64,000 nucleotides of DNA, taken from positions 434,001-498,000 of the forward strand of contig OY782882.1 in NCBI GenBank assembly GCA_963678485.1. The letters run 5' to 3'. Source of the stretch: CALGYY01 sp963678485. Its GTDB lineage: Bacteria; Bacteroidota; Bacteroidia; Bacteroidales; CAIWKO01. The notes beneath the pieces are model-generated. The model was not told where the DNA came from. It was given only the letters and a program-made list of their open reading frames with translations, and did not search any database. The position numbers and the translations under genes were made by a program. Position 1 is the stretch's first letter. The number at the start of each line of letters is the position of its first letter. Shown here one piece after another: positions 34,899 to 42,476 of the stretch.

Positions 34899-37800
34899 AT
34901 GATGTATACCAACAAATGGCTGATCTCTTTTCTTTTCACATTTTGCATTATTGTAAATATTAGTAATAAAGAATGCCACGCGCAAACCGGCGACACTACC
35001 GTAATACAAGCATTCACTTTTGGTTCACCGCAGGATGCATGGTTCGTTTTCCCATCCGATACCATTTCGTACGAAAAAATTTTGATGACCTACACACTCA
35101 AGTGTAATCCTGCTCAAAATCCGGCTTGCGGCGAATGGGACTATCTAACCTACACCTATCTCTGGGATCACACGGGAGTTCCTGACTCCAATCTGTTATC
35201 ACATCCAAACTTTCTTTATAACGGAAGCACTCCGGATACGCTGATGTATATGAATCAGCCATCATGGACTTATATATTACGTAAGGAATATTTCAACAAT
35301 ACACCCGACACTTCAGTAGCTGAATTATCAGGAAATTCTGACACTATAGCCTATCCCCTTTCGGGAGATGCGCCGGATTCAAGGACTTTATTGTTATGGA
35401 AAGCTGCTGATCTCAGCGCACAAGGATTGCATCAGGGAGATATCACCTCCATCGCGTTTAATCTTAGTCAGGCCAATTGTAATCTTCAGGAATTAAGCAT
35501 TGCAATGAAGAATGTCATTTCTTACCTACTTGATGCCAATAATACAGTATTGACAGGGACTACAGAAGTGTATTCCCGCAATACTAATTTTGCTAGCAGC
35601 GGCTGGTCGCACATTGCGTTTACTCATCCGTTTTATTGGGATGGGACTTCCGACTTATTGATTGAAATTTCATATAAAGGATCTCAAAATATCATTGCAG
35701 CCATGACTAGTGCTGAACACCAGAATTATCAGTCAAGTCTGAGTTCACGACAAGCTGATACGTATCTGCAATGCGATGGTCATGATTACATCGAAGTACC
35801 TCCTGCCGTATTTTCAGGGATAGATAGTAGCCTCACTGTTGCTTTCTGGGTTTATGGAAACCCGGCAGTTCAACCGCAGGACGGTTGTTTGTTCGAAGGG
35901 ATAAATGCAGCAAATCAACGTGTCTTCAATGTGCATTTGCCATGGAGTAATGGCCGTGTTTACTGGGATTGCGGTAACACCGGTGGCACTTACGACAGGA
36001 TCGACAAAGCCTGTGACTCGGCAGCAATGTACGAAGGACAGTGGAATTACTGGGCATTCGTAAAAGACCTAGCTAATCAGAGCATGAGTATTTATTTCAA
36101 CGGACAGCTATGGCACAGCGCAACAGCAAAAACGCTTTCTCTTGAAACTGTAGCAAAAATGAAAATTGCCGCAGGTGGCGATGGCAGCTGGGGTTTATAC
36201 AATGGAAACATTGATGAATTCAGTATTTGGGATGCTGCACTCAGTCCTTCGGAAATTTCCGAACTCATGTACCAACCGATTTCTCCCAGCCATCCCGCGT
36301 TTGCACATTTACGAGCATACTATCCCATGAATGAAGCTGGTGGATACATACTTAATGATGCAAGTTCCAATAACCATCCGGCAACCATGATAGGTATGCC
36401 CGAATATCTAAATTATCAAGGCGCAGCGCGGTTTAAGAATTTTCTAACCGATTCTCTATTGCCTGCAATCCGCTTTGGGCAAGGCATAGCAATAGCTAAC
36501 AGTGTCGATAGCATTTTTGTTGAAGATTCAATTGCGAAACCACAAATGATGATAATACTGTTTGCCGATTCATTGCAACCCACCACAGCAACAGATACAA
36601 TACTTGCCTGGCCTCCCTATTTTAACGACTATATTTATGATGCAGCAGGCCTTGCAATCGACAGCACCTTTATCAACCCAACAGACACGCTTTATAAAAA
36701 GACCTGGTTCTACTACAGCGAACCTTTTGAAGTAATCAATCGATTTGAATTGGCGCGATACATAACACCTTACGGAAATGGATTAAGTCTCGGCAATGGC
36801 TGGACATGGACTTTCGACGTCAGCGATTACAGAACCCTCCTACATGATAGTGTGCATCTCAGTGCTGGCAATTGGCAGGAATTGCTGGATATGAAATTCC
36901 TAATGATTAAAGGTACGCCCGACCGCGATGTGCTAGGCATACGTAATTTATGGAATGGTGGCTTTAATTATGGACAATCACCATCGATAGAAACCTGGCT
37001 CACTCCATTGCAAATAGTGATACCACCGGCAGCAAAAGCCGCACGCTGGAAGTCGCGCATTACGGGACATGGCATGGATACACCGGAAAATTGTGCTGAG
37101 TTTTGTCCGAAGACCCATTACTTCAAAGTAGACGGCACGCAGCGGTTTTCGCAATTGGTTTGGCGCGACAACTGCGATTTGAATCCATTATATCCTCAAG
37201 GTGGAACCTGGGTTTACGATCGTGCAAACTGGTGTCCGGGCGCAGAAGTATGGACCTATGATTTCGAACTCACACCCTATATAACCTCTGGCGATTCGGT
37301 CGTACTTGATCATGATGTCCAGCCCTATACAAACACAGGTGGATGGGACTATTTTCAAATTGAAGATCAGATAGTATTTTACGGACCTCCGCATTTTACG
37401 CTGGACGCGGCAATAGAGCGTGTACTTTCGCCAACCTCCGATGTAATGTGGAAACGTAAAAATCCCATTTGCGCTCATCCATCCGTAATTATTAAAAATA
37501 ATGGGAGTACAAATCTGCAATCGCTCGACATCACCTATGGCATACACGGTGCACCAGCATCATTATATCATTGGACTGGCGACCTGAAGTTTTTAGAAAC
37601 TGCTACGGTGGTCCTCGACACTTTTGCCTGGGCGCAAGGGGCATCACGTTTCGATATCAGCATCAATAATCCGAATGGCGGCAACGACCAATATGCTTAT
37701 AACAACAGCGTATCTACGCCATATTCGTATGTTCCTGTGCTGCCCGGACAAATCGTAATTGAAGTTAAAAGCAATAGTAATCCGGCCGAAAATCAATATA

Positions 37801-38348
37801 CATTAAAAGATGATCAGGGAAATATCCTGTTGTCCAGAAGCGGACTGACAGCCAATACGACTTATCGCGATACACTTAACCTTACAGATGGTTGCTATGA
37901 ATTTCAACTTACTGATAGTGGTGAAGATGGCCTGAGCTTTTGGGCTAACACCGGTCAAGGCAGCGGTAGTGCGAAGATTCGAAGTGCGAGTCTCACAACA
38001 CAGGTTTACAAAACCTTCGGATCCGATTTTGGCGGAGAGATTCTTTATAACTTCACTGTTGGTCTTACCAGTCATACCGAGGAATACAGCATGAATAACA
38101 TTATGGATATTGACCTCTATCCTAACCCGGCTGATGATATAGTAAATATTGATATTTCATATGAAGGTATATTAAAAGGAATCATCGAAGTAAGTGATAT
38201 CCTTGGAAACAAAGTCTGGTCGCAGGATGTAAGCAGTCTAAACACTGCTGATATTAAAATTGATGTAAGCAAATGGCCGGCAGGAATCTACGTCGTAAGC
38301 TATCGCAACGAAAAAGAAAGCTACAACAAAAAAGTTGTAATTAATTAG
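34899..38348 (+). CDS. T9SS-exported peptide-N-glycosidase F-like protein with LamG-like domain
   Basis: A 1149-residue secreted protein. After a signal peptide come a galactose-binding-like region, a LamG/concanavalin-like domain around residues 285-460 (VAFWVYGNPAVQPQDGCLFEG ... NIDEFSIWDAALSPSEI), then a region from ~560 to 840 with the PNGase F features: GHGMDTPENCAEFCP, QLVWRDNCDLNPLYPQGGTW, and YDRANWCPG. PNGase F cleaves N-glycans from asparagine. Near 945-1060 lies a further beta domain, and the end (LYPNPADDIVNIDISYEG ... KKVVIN) is a type A sorting domain. Whether the glycosidase is active is not shown. Follows the zincin gene by six bases. Confidence 0.88.
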   Translation: MMYTNKWLISFLFTFCIIVNISNKECHAQTGDTTVIQAFTFGSPQDAWFVFPSDTISYEKILMTYTLKCNPAQNPACGEWDYLTYTYLWDHTGVPDSNLLSHPNFLYNGSTPDTLMYMNQPSWTYILRKEYFNNTPDTSVAELSGNSDTIAYPLSGDAPDSRTLLLWKAADLSAQGLHQGDITSIAFNLSQANCNLQELSIAMKNVISYLLDANNTVLTGTTEVYSRNTNFASSGWSHIAFTHPFYWDGTSDLLIEISYKGSQNIIAAMTSAEHQNYQSSLSSRQADTYLQCDGHDYIEVPPAVFSGIDSSLTVAFWVYGNPAVQPQDGCLFEGINAANQRVFNVHLPWSNGRVYWDCGNTGGTYDRIDKACDSAAMYEGQWNYWAFVKDLANQSMSIYFNGQLWHSATAKTLSLETVAKMKIAAGGDGSWGLYNGNIDEFSIWDAALSPSEISELMYQPISPSHPAFAHLRAYYPMNEAGGYILNDASSNNHPATMIGMPEYLNYQGAARFKNFLTDSLLPAIRFGQGIAIANSVDSIFVEDSIAKPQMMIILFADSLQPTTATDTILAWPPYFNDYIYDAAGLAIDSTFINPTDTLYKKTWFYYSEPFEVINRFELARYITPYGNGLSLGNGWTWTFDVSDYRTLLHDSVHLSAGNWQELLDMKFLMIKGTPDRDVLGIRNLWNGGFNYGQSPSIETWLTPLQIVIPPAAKAARWKSRITGHGMDTPENCAEFCPKTHYFKVDGTQRFSQLVWRDNCDLNPLYPQGGTWVYDRANWCPGAEVWTYDFELTPYITSGDSVVLDHDVQPYTNTGGWDYFQIEDQIVFYGPPHFTLDAAIERVLSPTSDVMWKRKNPICAHPSVIIKNNGSTNLQSLDITYGIHGAPASLYHWTGDLKFLETATVVLDTFAWAQGASRFDISINNPNGGNDQYAYNNSVSTPYSYVPVLPGQIVIEVKSNSNPAENQYTLKDDQGNILLSRSGLTANTTYRDTLNLTDGCYEFQLTDSGEDGLSFWANTGQGSGSAKIRSASLTTQVYKTFGSDFGGEILYNFTVGLTSHTEEYSMNNIMDIDLYPNPADDIVNIDISYEGILKGIIEVSDILGNKVWSQDVSSLNTADIKIDVSKWPAGIYVVSYRNEKESYNKKVVIN

Positions 38349-38416
38349 AATCCAAACACCTAAAATTTTTAAGTGTTAAAGTACCTTTTTCTCGTTATCA
38401 TGATTATTTTGTTTTG

Positions 38417-38424
38417 TAATTTTG
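38417..38424 (+). promoter_or_regulatory. -7 promoter element of the DUF3078 gene
   Basis: TAATTTTG matches TAnnTTTG. It overlaps the 5' part of the longer open frame (GTG 38373), which supports ATG 38436 as the true start. Confidence 0.55.
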
Positions 38425-38435
38425 CAATAAAAATT

Positions 38436-39377
38436 ATGAAAAGAATCAATCTCTTTTATATTTGTGTATCATTGCTTGCAATGATCCTAGGTGCTAATTC
38501 CGTTGCGCAAACTGCAGCAGACACGAGTAAACCATGGAAAGGCGGAGGCACAACATCATTAATGATTACGCAGATTGCTTTATCGAATTGGGCCGCCGGA
38601 GGGCAGAATTCAATATCAGGATCAGCAATGGTCAATCTCTTTGCAAATTATCACAAAAAGAATTCGCAATGGGATAACACCCTGGATTTGGCGTATGGCC
38701 TGCAAAAGCAAGGCAAAGGAGGCATTATTAAAAGTGATGATAAAATCGACTTGTCGTCAAAGTACGGTCAATATGCCTTCAAACACTGGTATTACAGCGC
38801 TATGTTGAATTTTAAAACCCAGTTTGCACAGGGCTTCAATTATCCCAACGACAGCGTGATGATTTCGGATTTTATGGCTCCTGCTTATTTGACAGTGGCT
38901 TTGGGTATGGATTACAAGCCCACTGATTATTTCACTGTATTGATTGCACCCTTAACAGGAAGAATGACCTTTGTAAATAATCAGACCTTAGCCAACCAGG
39001 GCGCATTTGGAGTGGATGCAGCGACCTATGATGATTTTCATAATATTGTCACCCAAGGAAAAAAGATACGGATGGAATTTGGTGGATATCTTAAAACTGC
39101 CATAAAATATGACATCATGAAAAACGTCAATCTTTCTGCTAAGCTTGACATGTTTTCAAATTACCTTAAAGAGGCTCAAAACATTGATATCAACGGAGAA
39201 TTATTGATTGGATTAAAAGTCAATAAATTTATTTCCGCCAGTATTTTGATGGATGTGATTTATGATGATGATGTAATGATTAATATCGATAGCAACAAAG
39301 ACGGTGTGATTGAACGAACCGCACCTCGCACCCAGTTTAAGGAAGCATTAGGTGTTGGCTTTGCGTACAAATTTTAA
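38436..39377 (+). CDS. DUF3078-type outer-membrane beta-barrel protein
   Basis: ATG 38436 opens a signal peptide (MKRINLFYICVSLLAMILGANSVAQ), giving 313 residues. The first mature segment TSLMITQIALSNWAAGGQNS is the signature start of DUF3078 proteins, followed by VNLFANYHKKNSQWDNTLDLAYG and repeated amphipathic strands ending FGYALGVGFAYKF-like (LGVGFAYKF). The last residue, Phe, matches the OMP C-terminal signal. Outer-membrane location is expected; cargo unknown. mscL follows after 23 bases. Confidence 0.85.
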   Translation: MKRINLFYICVSLLAMILGANSVAQTAADTSKPWKGGGTTSLMITQIALSNWAAGGQNSISGSAMVNLFANYHKKNSQWDNTLDLAYGLQKQGKGGIIKSDDKIDLSSKYGQYAFKHWYYSAMLNFKTQFAQGFNYPNDSVMISDFMAPAYLTVALGMDYKPTDYFTVLIAPLTGRMTFVNNQTLANQGAFGVDAATYDDFHNIVTQGKKIRMEFGGYLKTAIKYDIMKNVNLSAKLDMFSNYLKEAQNIDINGELLIGLKVNKFISASILMDVIYDDDVMINIDSNKDGVIERTAPRTQFKEALGVGFAYKF

Positions 39378-39400
39378 TTACAAACATAAATACATATAAC

Positions 39401-39805
39401 ATGGGATTCATTAAAGAATTTAAGGACTTTGCCATGAAAGGCAACGTCATTGACCTTGCAACTGCCGTAATCATTGGTGGTGCATTTGGAAAGATTATTT
39501 CCTCGATGGTGAGTGATATTTTAATGCCGCCCATTGGATTGCTATTAGGCAATGTAGATTTCAAAGATTTGAAATTTATCATGCGCGAAGCTGCAGGCAG
39601 CGCGCCCGCCGTAACATTGAATTATGGAATGTTCATTCAGAATGTTATTGATTTTATCATCATCGCGTTTTGTATCTTCATTGTTGTAAAGGGCTATCAG
39701 CGCGCATCACGTAAGAAAGAAGAAGCACCCAAAGCAGCGCCCGAACCTAGTAACGAAGAAAAATTGCTTACTGAAATCAGGGATCTTTTAAAGAAGCAAC
39801 AATAA
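39401..39805 (+). CDS. mscL: Large-conductance mechanosensitive channel
   Basis: A 134-residue channel that opens on hypo-osmotic shock. The N-terminal helix FIKEFKDFAMKGNVIDLATAVIIGGAFGKI is diagnostic, with pore-lining TM1 (residues ~14-40), a periplasmic loop, TM2 at ~75-97 (YGMFIQNVIDFIIIAFCIFIVVKG) and a charged C-terminal helix. Length is normal. It may be co-transcribed with the DUF3078 gene. Confidence 0.96.
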   Translation: MGFIKEFKDFAMKGNVIDLATAVIIGGAFGKIISSMVSDILMPPIGLLLGNVDFKDLKFIMREAAGSAPAVTLNYGMFIQNVIDFIIIAFCIFIVVKGYQRASRKKEEAPKAAPEPSNEEKLLTEIRDLLKKQQ

Positions 39806-40071
39806 TTTTTTCTTAGAAAATAGAACGGTTTAAGAAGTTCCTGATCAAGCGGAAAAGTTGAGGAGTATGAAACCTATTCATAGAAAACAATAGATTTTAA
39901 AACCTTTCTTCAACTACGAATGCCACGAATGAACGCGAATGAGTTCCTTTTGCAGCTATTGTTTGTAACATTGACATCAATCTTGATTAAACTTATAAAT
40001 CTTTTAGAGCATCCGTGTTTTAATAGTTTAAAAGACCAATACCAATCGTACTTAATGGTTCTTTTTACCGT

Positions 40072-40480
40072 ATTGAAATTTTGCAATGCTAATATTCAAT
40101 GCGTGTGCGCGGGCCAGTCAAAGCAAGCGGGCGTGGGCGGGCTGTGAATCGCCAACGGCACGCAAATCCGCAAGGGGCCAGACAGCGGCTTTTTCGCTGT
40201 CGGCTCTGTCGAAAACGACAAAAAGAAAATTCAATTAGCGAAATGAAGTTTATTATCACATTCAAGAACTGCCGTCAATTGGCGTTTTCGGCACTACCTT
40301 GCGTGATTTGCGGCCGTTGGCGAGAGTGGGGGGGGGGTAGCATTTTGCCTGCCTGCGTGACGCAGTCAGGCAGGCTTTGACTTGACTTTTGGCTCCACCA
40401 TTTTTGTCAAGAAAAATGGTGGAAATAATAGAAATAAACAGCCAATTTAGCCGCGCTCTTGCTAATTGTGACAAACCTTC
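40072..40480 (-). repeat. Dispersed structured repeat, copy 2 (inverted relative to 7021-7397)
   Basis: The reverse complement matches copy 1 with about ten differences in the core. It includes the same hairpin (40405-40432, CCACCATTTTT arms). Unlike copy 1 it carries a 29-base palindrome at 40347-40375 (GCCTGCCTG ... CAGGCAGGC) inserted next to GTCAAAGC, and a longer G-run. The extent at both edges is approximate. Confidence 0.8.
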
Positions 40481-40568
40481 TATTAGCTCTACGTTGTTGA
40501 CGCATTTGGTTATTTTTTTCCTCCTCAACAATCTTGCTTGATCCGATGTTCCAAATAGCACAAATTAA

Positions 40569-40605
40569 AAAAGGGATATCTCTGTAACGGATATCCCTTT
40601 TTCTT
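40569..40605 (-). terminator. Terminator of the deformylase gene
   Basis: AAAGGGATAT and ATATCCCTTT arms (near 40571-40600) with T-runs on both sides; sits just past the minus-strand stop. Confidence 0.85.
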
Positions 40606-40621
40606 TGTTGAGTTATTGCGA

Positions 40622-41260
40622 CTAATACAATCGGTCAATAAACAATACGCCATTCAGGTGATCAATCTCATGCTGAAATATATGTGCAGTGAGACGATGC
40701 GTAATATGTTCAGCGTGATGTGTTCCATCAGGCAGATCATATTCAATATCTACCCAAATTGCACGCATGGAGTTAGCGCTGACACCGGGAATTGACAGAC
40801 AGCCATCGGAGCGATAGGCTGAGGTGTCGGAATACTGAGTGATTTTAGGATTAAGATATACCTCATATGGAGGATTAATTCCATTTTTATCGTAGCGTGC
40901 CACCCAGATAATGTTACGGCAGATTCCCACCTGTGGTGCAGCAATACCAATTCCGTCGTTTGCAGGATCTTTAACAGTAGTGTACATACGATCGATCAAA
41001 CGGAATAATGTCGCGGTGTCGTTAAGGTTAACATTTTTGCTTTTGGTTCGCAACACAAGTGAATCGGCATAGACAAAAAAGTTCATCACATACATTGTAG
41101 AATCTGAAGGTCCGCTATTGATCAGCGCTTTTTCAGCATCAGTAAAGGCCAATTCATCCACAGGTGTGCCTGTATAGATCACCTCCATATCTTTTTCACA
41201 GCTACTAAAGAATCCAAGTGTAGCGGTCCAGGCTAAAACGAGAAGGATATTCCGTATCAT
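40622..41260 (-). CDS. Peptide deformylase with lipoprotein signal
   Basis: A 212-residue protein with the deformylase motifs in order: GIGIAAPQVG, DGCLSIPG (C154, variant of EGCLS) and HEIDH (H197, E198, H201), so the metal site is complete. The enzyme family removes the formyl group from the initiator Met. Unusually, the sequence begins MIRNILLVLAWTATLGFFSSC, a lipoprotein signal with the lipidation Cys at 21. The TTG at 41281 lies inside the -7 element and is rejected. Deformylases act on ribosomes in the cytoplasm, so export would be unusual; whether this is a second, envelope-located copy is inference. Divergent from OsmC, with a consensus promoter. Confidence 0.88.
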   Translation of the reverse strand: MIRNILLVLAWTATLGFFSSCEKDMEVIYTGTPVDELAFTDAEKALINSGPSDSTMYVMNFFVYADSLVLRTKSKNVNLNDTATLFRLIDRMYTTVKDPANDGIGIAAPQVGICRNIIWVARYDKNGINPPYEVYLNPKITQYSDTSAYRSDGCLSIPGVSANSMRAIWVDIEYDLPDGTHHAEHITHRLTAHIFQHEIDHLNGVLFIDRLY

Positions 41261-41278
41261 ATTAATTATAGTTTTAGA

Positions 41279-41310
41279 CAAAAATACAAATTTGCAGGAA
41301 CTTCAGCAAA
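41279..41310 (-). promoter_or_regulatory. Promoter of the deformylase gene
   Basis: On the minus strand a -33 TTTG (41307-41310) and a -7 TATTTTTG (41279-41286) are spaced 20 bases, an excellent match to the phylum consensus. Confidence 0.75.
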
Positions 41311-41340
41311 ACCAACAATTATCAACACATAGTATTTGTG

Positions 41341-41348
41341 TACTTTTG
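41341..41348 (+). promoter_or_regulatory. -7 promoter element of the OsmC gene
   Basis: TACTTTTG matches TAnnTTTG. The ATG at 41366 is 17 bases downstream. No clear -33 element. Confidence 0.5.
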
Positions 41349-41365
41349 TACAAAATTGTATTACT

Positions 41366-41782
41366 ATGAAAACTAAAGTGAATTGCGAATGGATAAACGA
41401 TATGGCCTTTGATGCAAGCATTGGCGAACACCATATTATTATGGATGCTGATGAATCGGTAGGCGGACAAAATATGGGCGCACGCCCGAAACCATTACTA
41501 CTAGCTGCACTCGGCGGTTGCAGCGGAATGGATGTGGTGAGCATATTAAAAAAAATGCACGTAGAATTGCAATCTTTCCGTATGGAAATAGAAGGAGAGC
41601 TTACCAGCGAGCATCCCAAATATTATAGTGAAATCAACGTTGTTTACCATTTCAACGGAGCCAATCTTGATCGCGAAAAACTCGAAAAAGCAGTGAGTCT
41701 AAGTCAGGAAAAATATTGCGGAGTGAGTGCTCAGCTTAAGCTTGGCATTCCTGTCAATTACCGTATAGAAATCGACAACTAA
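41366..41782 (+). CDS. OsmC/Ohr family protein
   Basis: A 138-residue peroxide-reductase-fold protein. The core has KPLLLAALGGCSGMDVVSILKK with the first redox Cys, and SLSQEKYCGVSAQLKLG with the second, spaced as in OsmC proteins that reduce organic hydroperoxides. ATG 41366 is chosen over 41336, because the earlier codon lies in the promoter. A thiol-based detoxification role is expected by family. It is divergently transcribed from the deformylase. Confidence 0.9.
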   Translation: MKTKVNCEWINDMAFDASIGEHHIIMDADESVGGQNMGARPKPLLLAALGGCSGMDVVSILKKMHVELQSFRMEIEGELTSEHPKYYSEINVVYHFNGANLDREKLEKAVSLSQEKYCGVSAQLKLGIPVNYRIEIDN

Positions 41783-41985
41783 GCCCCTACTCCACCGACA
41801 CAAGGGAGCAGTTTCAGGTCAATTGACCTGGATTTTCAAGTATTTTACCAGAGAAATTCAAATTAATTCAGCTATAATTTAGCTGCATCAAGTGAGATTA
41901 ACGCCCCTTCCTTTTCAAATAAGCAGGAATTATATAATAGTTTGAATCACACTCATACCTCTACAAACAACTAACACAAAAAATT

Positions 41986-42471
41986 ATGAACAAGCAAAAA
42001 CTACGACTTACGTTGATTTTCTTTATTGGAATCAACACTAGCATCTTTGCGCAGAACGCCGTACCAGCAAGCGGTGGAAATGCTGGTGGCGGAGGTGGAA
42101 AGGTCAGCTACACCGTTGGACAGCTTGCCTACACTTCTCAAAACGACAGCGGAGGCAGCGTCAATCAGGGTGTACAGCAGGCATATGAAATCTCTGCAGT
42201 ATCAGCCATAGAGAATGCACCTGGCATTGAGCTGACTTCTCTGATATATCCCAATCCTACAAGCGATCAATTGGTTCTTAGAATCAGTAAGGATCTATCG
42301 GGTTCGTTGAATTACCGTTTGTTTGACATCAATGGAAAACTCCTTGACCAGCAAGCAATCACAAACCAAGAAACCATTATTCCTATGCAGACATACGCCA
42401 GGGCTGTCTATTTCCTTGATGTAATAATGGAAAACCAAAAATTATCCTCTTTTAAAATTATCAAAAATTAA
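41986..42471 (+). CDS. Small T9SS cargo protein with GVQQxYEIS motif
   Basis: 161 residues: signal peptide (ending SIFAQ), then a Gly-rich start and VSYTVGQLAYTSQNDSG ... VNQGVQQAYEISAVSA, a short module frequent at the N-terminus of T9SS proteins of this phylum, and a type A sorting domain (IYPNPTSDQLVLRISKDL ... FKIIKN). Little is left between the two, so the mature protein would be tiny. It precedes the collagen-like gene by five bases, and the pair is probably one transcription unit. Confidence 0.85.
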   Translation: MNKQKLRLTLIFFIGINTSIFAQNAVPASGGNAGGGGGKVSYTVGQLAYTSQNDSGGSVNQGVQQAYEISAVSAIENAPGIELTSLIYPNPTSDQLVLRISKDLSGSLNYRLFDINGKLLDQQAITNQETIIPMQTYARAVYFLDVIMENQKLSSFKIIKN

Positions 42472-42476
42472 CTTTT

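Larger units (their letters stand above)
39806..40621. other. Gene-free stretch between mscL and the deformylase
   Basis: It holds the second dispersed repeat (40072-40480), a short CTACGAATGCCACGAATGAA stretch at 39914-39933 of a type common in Bacteroidota intergenic DNA, and the deformylase terminator. No credible gene; the open frames at 40099-40380 and 40262-40561 lie in the repeat. Confidence 0.7.

Noticed and set aside
40099..40561. Two overlapping open frames, 93 and 99 codons, on opposite strands
   Set aside because: Both lie largely in the structured repeat, and their peptides reflect repeat sequence with no domain; copy 1 has no equivalent frames of the same length.
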